A stretch of 64,000 nucleotides of DNA from Diphasiastrum complanatum (lineage: Eukaryota; Streptophyta; Lycopodiopsida; Lycopodiales; Lycopodiaceae). The position numbers and the translations under genes were made by a program. The stretch's first letter is position 1. Each line of letters opens with the position of its first letter. The notes beneath the pieces were generated by a model. That model saw only the letters and a program-made list of their open reading frames with translations, had not been told where the DNA came from and did not search any database. Shown in pieces: positions 10,779 through 19,600 of this stretch. The DNA is taken from contig MU832235.1 of the NCBI GenBank assembly GCA_029204225.1, positions 1-64,000 of the forward strand, in the 5' to 3' direction.

Positions 10779-10825
10779 TACGCCTTTTGGCATGGAACAG
10801 ACGTTAATAAAGCTTTCTTTCTACA
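10779..10825 (+). terminator. LINE 3' hairpin and AATAAA tail (copy B)
   Basis: CGCC-TTTT-GGCA forms a short stem-loop, followed by TGGAACAGACGTT-type spacer and AATAAA at 10,806-10,811, then CTTTCTTTC. The distance from the GGCAT end to AATAAA is 12 nt, as in the other two copies. Confidence 0.7.
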
Positions 10826-12876
10826 CTAGACCAAGCTCTTTAGCGATGGCCGCTTGCTAGAGCTCCGTCTACCTCCAACGATGGCTGCCTGCTAATCAAC
10901 AGGTGACTTGACTGACTTTATAGAAAGTGGTGATATACTCTTATTTACAGAGGCACATGAGACTGCAAAGCATGGTTTACCTTCCTTCTCTGGTTTCCAT
11001 ATGTTATTTCCCAACGAACACATCTTCTTTCTCAGACAGGGATGGTTCTCCATATATGGATTTGTCTGGTGATATTATCAGATTTTCTGACAGAGGACAT
11101 TAGTAGATGATTTTAATGCCAGGACTATATCACGTCAGACACCATTCCATGATGTGGAGCATGATCCTTTACGTATCAGGGGATTGGATAGCGATGATCT
11201 TGGTATCTTGAGACATGACAAAACCCAAATTGAGAACAAAAACCCCCATTCATCCTAAGCAGCCCTGGTATGATGTGCCAACTCACTTCCTTATGTTCAT
11301 GATATAAACTATACCTACCAGAATGCACTTTATCATAAAAAGAAGACTTATGAGATCAATGAAGGGAAAAGACTTATTAATCTTCTCTTTTGTTCCTCCT
11401 CTAGATCCTTCTGGAGCCTCGTGCTCCTCCCAGTTTGACAGATTTATATGCCTAGACAAAATATGCTAAGACTCTTTATACCATTGACACCACTCCTCCC
11501 ATCATCGTCTCACCTCGTCCTTCATCCTTCAATCTTTTTCACCCCTTACATGATATTTGAATCATTAAAAACCTCAATAGTCATCAAGCCCGTGATATCG
11601 AAGACCTTGAAGCAAAACTTCTTATCCATGCGAAAGACATTCTTTCTCCCATCCTTTCTAAACTTTTTAACCAAGCTGCTATTCATGGCTCCCCGACTTC
11701 ATGGTGCACCAATGTTATACATCCATCCACAAAGCAAGTGATCCCATGAGGCCAGAGAACTATCGTACTATCATGATTGGTTGTATCATGGCAAGAGTAT
11801 ATGGCTCAATTCTTCAGAGGGCAGTCCGTAGTGAAGCCGAGATCAAACGCTTGCATGCTTTAGGACGGGTGGGTTTTCGATCACATTACTCTACATCAGA
11901 TCGTATTTTCACCTTGAGATCCATTATTGAGGAGGCTAAATCCATACGAGAGCAGGTATATTCTTGTTTTGTAAATTTTTGTAAGGCCTTTGACTCTGTT
12001 CCGAGACTTAATAATCCAAAGATTACAGGATCTTGGCTTCCATTCAGATACAGTCTTGGCTATTACAAGTCTATACGAGAGAGTGATAGGTTGTTTTCGT
12101 TCAGAGAAGGGCATTTCTCAGCAGGTTTATAGCACCATTGGAGTGAAGCAGGGATGCTCACTATCCCCTACCTTGTTTTTCTAGAAAGGTTTGTTTCAAT
12201 GACATCAGCAGTAGAATTTTCAATATAGCCCTTTGAGTTGATTGATGAGTTGAAGGGTGAGGGATGTACTCTATGTGACTTACTAATCTCGATTCTGCTC
12301 CATGCTGATGATGTTGTACTCATGTCGCGTTCCAAAGAGGGGTTACAGAGACATCTTGACGTATTATGCTCATTTTGTTCTCGTTGGGGATTCTGCTCAA
12401 GCATATGAGGACTCCCGCTGTGTTGCACTAATGGTAAGAGAGATGTTCCTACTTCAATGAGATCTCAGCCAGCTCAACAGGGTCATCTTAGCATTCAGCC
12501 TCAGATTACACCTTTCTTCTCTAGGAGACGACTGACTGGATTCCGAGTCTGGGGATGATGAGGATGAGGATGATGTACCTATCCATCGAGATCATAGGTC
12601 GCGTGCAACTCGAGCTATCCGACCTATCATGAGGAGACACGTATCTCATCCTCCTAGATGACATCAACGACCACCAGAGTTACCTCATGTTGCAGCTCAT
12701 ATCACATCCATCTATAGTAGCAGCAGGACATGATGACAATGATATTCTATGCTCCTATATGTCTCATCTCATTATTTCAGTTCATAGTATTAGATATGTT
12801 GTTTCTTTCGTACTGTTTTGGAGACGTTTCATACGCTCCCACTGTTACCACATACTTGACATGTACATTTACTAGG
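10826..12876 (+). mobile_element. ORF2-only LINE (copy C), decayed
   Basis: This element follows the tail of copy B. Its head shares AGCGATGGCC (10,842) with the head of copy B (292). It then runs into an endonuclease and reverse transcriptase reading frame without an ORF1. Its 3' end, 12,819-12,875, matches copy A (145-200) and stops just before the hairpin. The element is therefore 3'-truncated by a few tens of bases or recombined there. Confidence 0.65.
10903..12440 (+). pseudogene. LINE ORF2: APE-type endonuclease and reverse transcriptase
   Basis: ORF2 nicks the target and primes reverse transcription from it. The endonuclease part shows FIESGDILLFTEAH (10,915-10,960) and DDFNARTISRQ (about 11,115), matching the TExH and GDFNAR motifs of APE-type enzymes. 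RT motifs follow: NYRTI (11,758), GRVGFRSHYSTSDRIFTLR (from about 11,866), FVNFCKAFDSVPR (11,969), GVKQGCSLSPTLF (about 12,140) and LLHADDVVLM (12,300), which carries the catalytic ADD. Several frameshifts separate these blocks, and the region between the endonuclease and RT (11,240-11,740) is poorly recognisable. No zinc knuckle or RNase H was identified. Confidence 0.8.
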
Positions 12877-12974
12877 CTGGTGATCCATATTCACCATTGA
12901 TTTATTACCATACAGGTAATGTCTCCATGATTTAGAGCATGGATCACTGCGCATCTGATAGCTTTTTATTCTCA

Positions 12975-14260
12975 AAAGCAACGTGCCGCCCTCTTGTAAA
13001 AGGACAGCTCCAATAGTTGTATCATTTGTGTCAGTGTTAATGACGAAAGGGATATTTAGATTGGCTTCTCAGAACAGAATTCTCATCAAACTTCTCGTTC
13101 CATTTGATCGAAGGGCTTGGCCAGCCTTTTCAACTTTTCATCCCTTTAATCACATGATTATCGTGTCCTGAAACCTGTTTTGGATACATCATCCACATGT
13201 ATCCTTATTTGATGATATCTAGTTCAAAGATCGATTTTTGTGAAGAATTTTGCTCCACTCAATCTATCTATCAAATCATCCATCCTAGGAAGTGGGTATC
13301 TATTTTTAACCGTAACCTTATTTAAGCCTTTGGAATCCACACATAACTGGCATCACCCTATCACATCCTCTTCCTTTGACTGAACCTATATGGCTGTCGG
13401 AAAATTGGATGGCTACCGGGTTCCCTAATATTTTGCCTCTAATTTGAAAAAACTAATTAGGATGTACAGACAACGTAATCAAATTTGCCAGACAATTTTC
13501 AATTAAATCAATTTCAAGTGTATTTGTATGTAACTCCATCGTCACTGCATTGGATGACTTGTTCTTTCATTTGGGGCACCGGTTTGCATGATGCCCAGGT
13601 TTATTGCATAAAAAGCAAAGACTCTCCTTGATACTAGCTTCTACACTTTATCTTTTACCTTCCGCTTTTTATGTTTCTTTTTTCTGATGTGCCATGACAT
13701 CCAATTCATCAAAATATTTCTTTCTTTTATTTTTTGATTTCTCGTTTTTCTGTTTCGGGGCCGTTTGGCCATGTACCTGCTCAGGCGATGCACCACAATA
13801 CTATCATAAGCTTTCGCTACTTGAATAGCATCCCCAAGGGTATGGAGGACATTTTGCTTGCATTCATGTTGAGAGTCGGCGGGCAACCAAATACAAATTG
13901 CCACTGAGCCAACTGATCAAAAGTTGTACCTTGGCCAAAAAATCTGTGAATTCTTGGACATATGTGTCCAACTCATGGTTGCCCATCCGGCAGTCGATAA
14001 AATGGAGATACATTTGTGAGTCATCTATGACAACAAATGCCTTACGGAAGTCCTCCAGGAATTCGGCCCAAGTTGTCGGTTTCATAGGTAGTCCCCTCCA
14101 CTAGGAGGAAGCTTTTCCCTCTAGAAACAAGTGGACTCACGAGATCTGCTTATCCTCTGAGACATTATGCAAGCTAAAATAGCTTGACCACCTATTGATC
14201 CAATCTTCTACAACTTTGGGACGTTCAAACTTTTTCTCACCGGTAAACGTCTCTGACTGA
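12975..14260 (-). pseudogene. Ty3/gypsy gag-RT-RNase H remnant
   Basis: Read on the minus strand, the order is gag, RT, RNase H. Gag (14,085 to about 13,570) has TWAEFLEDFRKAF, the usual retrotransposon gag core, and a perfect zinc knuckle CFLCNKPGHHANRC near 13,570-13,625. RT (about 13,390-13,220) has [19 protein letters not shown] and [10 protein letters not shown]. RNase H (13,070-12,980) has NTDTNDTTIGAVLLQ. Protease, the RT catalytic block and integrase are missing and frames are broken, so this is an internally deleted fossil. No LTRs were found. Confidence 0.82.
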
Positions 14261-14814
14261 TAGCCCTAGTTTTTGGAATCAATAGATTAAAATTGATTAA
14301 ATAAATAGTTCATTTGTGGATCGTGTTGCTTATTGCTTTGGTGGAGTTTCAGATTTGCTTTACTTAATGTATCAAGTGGGTGGGACGAATCGATCGGTCC
14401 TCCTAAGGCGGGAGAGACACGTCGATTTTCCGGAGAGTTTATTTGGAGTTCTGAAATGACTGGAAACTCCTCATGTGCCATTCCCTACGGGAAAAGCATA
14501 ATAACCTTAATTAGTAATTAACATAGGAAAAGAACGGAGAAAATATTCAATAAAATAATGTATTTCAATGAATTACGATGCTCAAATTTCCTTTAATTAA
14601 GGTGCTGAAATTTCACGAAGTGACTTCATACAAAGCTACTTTCGTTTGCATTATATGTCCCTTTAACTGCCATTGAAAATTCTAGGCCCAAAAAGGTCGT
14701 AAGGCTAACTTAAAAAAAAGAAAACAAGAAACAACAACCCCCCCCCTTCACCTCTCGGGCCCTGCTTCCTCACCTCGGGCCCGAGTTGCTAAATTTATAG
14801 CAGAACTGGTTGAG
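14261..14814. other. No gene seen
   Basis: Between the gypsy remnant and the reversed LINE tail there is no supported gene. A C-rich stretch (14,736-14,790) contains a short direct repeat of CTCGGGCCC. Confidence 0.5.
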
Positions 14815-14880
14815 AGAGAGAGAGAAAGAAGAAGAAAGAAAGTTTATTAATGTCTTTTTCATGCCAAAAGGCATATAAGA
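14815..14880 (-). mobile_element. LINE 3' tail fragment in reverse orientation
   Basis: On the minus strand this reads ATGCC-TTTT-GGCAT (14,861-14,874), a 12-nt spacer, AATAAA (14,843-14,848) and a CTTTCTTTC/CTCTCT tail. It is the third copy of the LINE 3' signature, and its hairpin is perfect. No coding part is attached; it abuts a gypsy fragment on the other strand. Confidence 0.7.
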
Positions 14881-14904
14881 CCTTTGAAGTATTTTTAATG
14901 ATTT

Positions 14905-15400
14905 GAGAGGTCGTAAGCCCCATGGGTAGAACTTATGCAAGAATTCAACTTTGAGGTGCATTATATCAAGGGAACCACTAATCAAGTGGCAAATGCACTT
15001 AGTCAAATTAGTGAAGTAAACAAACTTTCCTTCACCGAGATTCGCACAGCTTTCTAGCTTTTGTGAAAAAGACCCACATTTTGGACCAATTTGGCGAAGA
15101 GTACTAGCAGATTCTTCAAGTGAGATTGATTTACAACGTGATTAGTCTGGGGGAAACATTAGAAGGTGTTGATAACTTCTCTATCCGTAATGGACTTTTG
15201 TTCAGGAAAGTGAAGATATGCGTGCTCGACGTGGATGCAACTATAAACAAAATTCTTATTGACAATCGTGACTCACTTTGTGCAGAGCATCTAGACATAC
15301 ATCGTACATTAGATTTAGTACAAACGGATTTTTATTGGTCAAAACTCAAACCCTTTGTAGAATCTTATGTGTTTAAGTGTGACCAATGTCAGCTTTAGGT
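14905..15400 (+). pseudogene. Ty3/gypsy RNase H end and integrase zinc domain
   Basis: The plus-strand fragment begins with VELMQEFNFEVHYIKGTTNQ (about 14,928-14,987), the conserved end of gypsy RNase H. It continues, after breaks, into an integrase N-terminal domain with CAEHLDIHRTLDLVQTDFYW and CDQC (15,283-15,395), that is, the H-H-C-C zinc pattern. The catalytic DDE core is absent. It is a different gypsy lineage from the 914-10,118 element, judging by sequence. Confidence 0.8.
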
Positions 15401-15927
15401 TGTTGAGTGTCATAGTTCACTCCTGGTTGTGGAGGAGCCTTGGAGAGTATAAGTATACCCATAAGCCTCCCTTGGAGAGAGCTTGAATTTGGTGTTGGGT
15501 AGCTACATGCTGCTAGTGTGACATCTCTCCCGATAGAGCTCTTGTTGGTCCGTAGCCTGTGGGACTAGATCCGATTGATCTAGATTCGTTGGGTAGGTTT
15601 GAGCCACCATCTGTTCCCATTGTTTTCTCTTGTTTCGACATCCTAGTAGTGATCTTGAAAATATGCTTCATAAGTGCCCTCTCAGACAACGTAAAACAAG
15701 CTGCTCAATCATTTGCGAGGTGAATTCTCTCCCGCCACCTGCCTACAAGAGAGTTTAAAATGCATGCTACACAATGATTAGAACATAACATGCTTATAGA
15801 AACAAGATGAAAATTATGGAAAGTAAGAACGATAATTGACTTTCATTACAAAAGAGCATTGTAGGTCAAGATGAATGTCCAATTGCAACCTGCACATAAC
15901 TTTCACATTTCATATTACAAATGATGT
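15401..15927. other. No gene seen; AT-rich flank of MITE
   Basis: No coding or RNA feature is supported. Part of 15,420-15,620 has LTR-like composition, but no matching partner was found. Confidence 0.4.
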
Positions 15928-16266
15928 CTTCAAAACATAGATGCACAGCGTTTCTAGAAACGCGTTTCTGGTTTGGGAATGCGTTTCTCAGAAACGTTTT
16001 TTTTTTTTTATATTTTATTTTTTTTATTTTTGTGGGTAATATGGGTGTCAAATTAAAGCTCTAATCAAGGGCATTGCATTTATGTAGGTTGCCGAGTGTT
16101 TCGGTGTGGTCCAGTTTAGGTGCAACAATCCTTGTTGGATTCTGTCAATCCCTATGAATTTTTAAAGACCTGTTTCTGATTCTTTTCCAGCGATTCTGGA
16201 TCCAGAAACGCGTTTCTAGAAACGTTTTTCTCCATAAACGCGTTTCTGGGCAACTATGCTTCAAAA
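15928..16266 (-). mobile_element. MITE with 8-bp target duplication (323 bp)
   Basis: The element runs 15,936-16,258 and is flanked by CTTCAAAA at 15,928-15,935 and 16,259-16,266. Eight-bp duplications point to the hAT superfamily. Ends are imperfect inverted repeats (CATAGATGC... and ...GCAACTATG), and the subterminal region is packed with the palindrome AGAAACGCGTTTCT. It has no coding capacity. A second copy of identical length lies at 19,191-19,513 in the opposite orientation. It sits just past exon 3 of the TOL gene. Confidence 0.85.
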
Positions 16267-16564
16267 TAACAATGGGTTCATAACATGATAAAAGCCAGCT
16301 ACTAGTACAAATGCTGTAAAACAAGGAATAGTATAGAGCAACGACATTTCATCAAATAGGTAAGCTACTAAGTAGATATTGTATTTTCTCTTCAGCAACA
16401 ATCAGCTTGGTACTTCACCAACTTTCAAATCTAGAAAACAGCTACTGATCACTCAAATCTATTACAAGGCTAGACCTTAAAAGGATATACTGAAATCAAT
16501 GTTCACTACAAATAGTCAGTGCTTAAAGGGATATTGATGGCAATGCACATTCAAAAGTCAATAC

Positions 16565-16663
16565 CTTTTTCTTGACAATTTTCACCATCTTTTGTAATAT
16601 GTTCTGCTCTTCAATAGGTCGATGTACTACAACTCTGCAATTCTTCATTAAGGTTTCTAAAAG
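16565..16663 (-). other. TOL exon 3
   Basis: The 99-nt exon is phase 0 at both ends. The acceptor follows a T-rich tract ending TTATAG and the donor is AAG|GTATTG. It encodes 33 residues ending KMVKIVKKK, the VHS helix-6 signature. Confidence 0.82.
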
Positions 16664-19600
16664 CTATAAGACAAAAAAACAAAGAACATCAATGACTCCG
16701 TACTCATCACAAATAGCAATATGTATTTATTAATACCAAGATTCATAAGTAAATCTCGAGGAGTAAACAAACAAAGTGCATTGAGCTAATAATCACAACA
16801 ATGTCAATACAAACCATTACAACTACCAAAATTCAATATAGTAGATCAAAGAAAAATCAACTCATGGTTCACCGTGAGAATTAGGAGTTGAACTTTAGGA
16901 TTCTTGTTCCCCAACCGTTTTCTGATTACTTTGACAACATTCTTGGCTTGTCTGTCATGTTTCAACAAATACATAAAGTTAACAATTTAACACATTAAAA
17001 CTACTTGAAATCAACAACTAGAAAAATAACTTCTAAATTTCAACCATGTGGCAAAAAATGATTGAAGAGAAAGAAATCTCCTAAAGGCCTTCTACCCATA
17101 TAGAACATCTCATACCAAATACTTATAAAGGAGGACCCCATAATAGCTAACTCCAATAATGCAACAACCACGTCCATATGTGACAATTCATTACGATATG
17201 ATTACAAGATGCATGGAAGGAAGCATAAATATAGAGGCTAAAGTACAACTCAAAAGGACAGCTTACCTAAAAGCAAGTCTAAGTTGCGTCGGAACGATGT
17301 TCCGGAAGCATAGCGTTCTGGAATGTCGGAACCAAAAAAGAAGAAATACCTAAAAAAATTTATTCATGGCCATGGAGTCCTAGTAGGAGACACAAACTAG
17401 GAGCAATAGTAGGTTTCAAAATCTAGGGAGTTCCATTGTACGCAAAGCATCTATGCCAAGTTAGTGACTTCTTGTCATGCCTTGTCAGTGATATAAAAGC
17501 CAAAGCTTGCATGTTAAAAACCTAGAGTGTTGAGAAAGGAGTGCTACCAAGAGGAAATCAAACCTCATGAGGATCAGGTTTTGTCAATTTGGAATTTGGA
17601 TTAGGCTTGCTTTAGTTACCAGTAATTGCCCGTTAAAGATTTGTGAGAACATCTTCCAGGTGCGTGGATACTAATCCCGTAACCATACAATGTAGATGTA
17701 CAAAGGTCATTCCATGTTATTCAATGCTTTGCATGATCAAATACTGTAACAAAACAGACAACTACATGTACAATTTAGTATTCCTAATACCTAATAATTA
17801 TCATTGTTTTTGAACTTTCCAATCCTTTTTTTTTCTAAGACACGAACAAGATTTATAAAATTAATGATAATAATAATAATAATAATAAAAGTTCCACTTC
17901 GAAACAACCTCAAATTCCGAAACATAGCATTCTGCAATGCGATGCATCTATGAAGCAAGTAAAAACAGAACAGTTACAAGCAACATCAACTAGCATAGAA
18001 TACCCTAGAACAATAATAAGGCATGCAACTTTGAGAGTCCACCCATAAAGTATTAGTGATACCACAATAACTTCAAGGCTTTTACCTAATGCTTTGCATC
18101 CCTCAAAGTCTCAAGTTTTCAATAGCATCATGGTTGGTTTTGTAGACTATCATTTATCTTTAGCTTTTGAGAGAAAAGGTGCTCGTTGATGGTGCTTGAT
18201 TTGCTTGATGTCTATTTTGGGAATTAGGTGTGTACTAGTTGTCATCTGCAATTTCATGAACTGGATCTTCAAGGCCACACATCTTTGTTGTATGAGGGCC
18301 TGGCGGTTCAACATTCATGTTAGGGTTGTTTGTTACAACACTTCCATCCAAAAGATACCTTTGTGCCTCCAACGCTCCGACATCAGGGGTTCCCAACGGT
18401 CGTCCTGGACTCTGTGGTGGCATGATCATCAAGTCCTACCTCTGGGGTTGGCTCATGCTAAATCTGAAAGATGTGACATGTTCTTAGGTACAAGTGGCAA
18501 AATATTTCTAAGGATGGACTCGGTTACATAGGACCTGTGTTGCAGCGGATCGCGATCCGAAAGGATCTCGATCCAGATCGAGCGTTCCGAGACCAGAAAC
18601 GCCGGAACGCACTTAAAATTTCAAATTTTCTTATGTGGGACGCAAGCAGGCAGCCCGCGGCCCACATAAAAAAATTTGGCTTGTTAAACAGGTAGTGATG
18701 CCCTCCAACAATATAGTTGTTGCCTTGTATTCCTTTGACAAAAAAAGTAATGCTTAGGATCAGTAACTGCTCTTGATAATTGATGGCAAACTTGAAATTG
18801 ATGGCAAACTTAATAAATGAACTGCTCTTGAAAAGACCTTCCATTTGATACCCATATTGGCATTAAAAAAATTCCAATTTTTTGTTTTTAAAAAAGCGTT
18901 CCAGGAAACCCTAATGGGAAATCCCGGAACGTGATCCGGAACGCGTTCCGGATCGTGGCCTGCAACTTTGCATAGGACCAAAGAATGAGAACAAAAACAT
19001 GCTCAAGAGAAACGGGACTAAAACAAGACTACCACATCATTCTTAGTAAATATGAACAAACAAATACATAAGACACAAACATTTGAAGATGGTTCAGATT
19101 TTGAAATGCACTATCTAAACAGACTACAAAACTCAAATGGTAAATGTTGGTTGAGTTTACAGCCAATTATATTTTAATATTACTTGAAAGCGTAGTTGCC
19201 TAGAAACGAGTTTCTGGGCAAAAACGTCCCTAGAAATGCATTTCTGTATCCAGAATCACTGGAAAAAAACAGAAACAAATCTTTGAAGATTCATAGAAAT
19301 TGACAGAATCCAACAGGGATTGATGCACATAAACTGGTCTGCGACCTACATAAATGCAATGCCCTCAATTAGAGCTTTGATTTGATACCCATATTGCCCA
19401 CAAAAATCAAAAAATTTAAAAAAAAAACGTTTCTGAGAAACGCTGGCCAAAATTAGAAACACGGTTCAGAAACGCGTTTCTGACCACGTTTCTAGAATCT
19501 TAATGCAGCTATGCTTGAAAGTATCATCATAATTAATGCCCTCTCCAAGATACAAACCTAGAAAATGTAGTGGTAAAGGCTTTCTTATGATTCAAGAACT

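Larger units (their letters stand above)
273..10825 (+). mobile_element. ORF1-only LINE (copy B), split by a Ty3 element
   Basis: This element begins directly after the tail of copy A. It contains an ORF1 reading frame (516-10,633) and a roughly 190-nt 3' UTR ending in its own hairpin and AATAAA tail at 10,779-10,820. No endonuclease or reverse transcriptase lies between ORF1 and that tail. A Ty3/gypsy element occupies 914-10,118, with a 5-bp AGCAC duplication at 909-913 and 10,119-10,123. With the insertion removed, the host element is only about 1.35 kb. The exact 5' end is inferred from the neighbouring tail. Confidence 0.6.

Noticed and set aside
18196-18531. Protein-like frames on both strands inside TOL intron 1
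   Set aside because: The minus-strand version has Pro/Gly-rich stretches that might suit a TOL C-terminus, but no motif or splice phase supports joining it, and its position between exons 1 and 2 does not fit the protein order.
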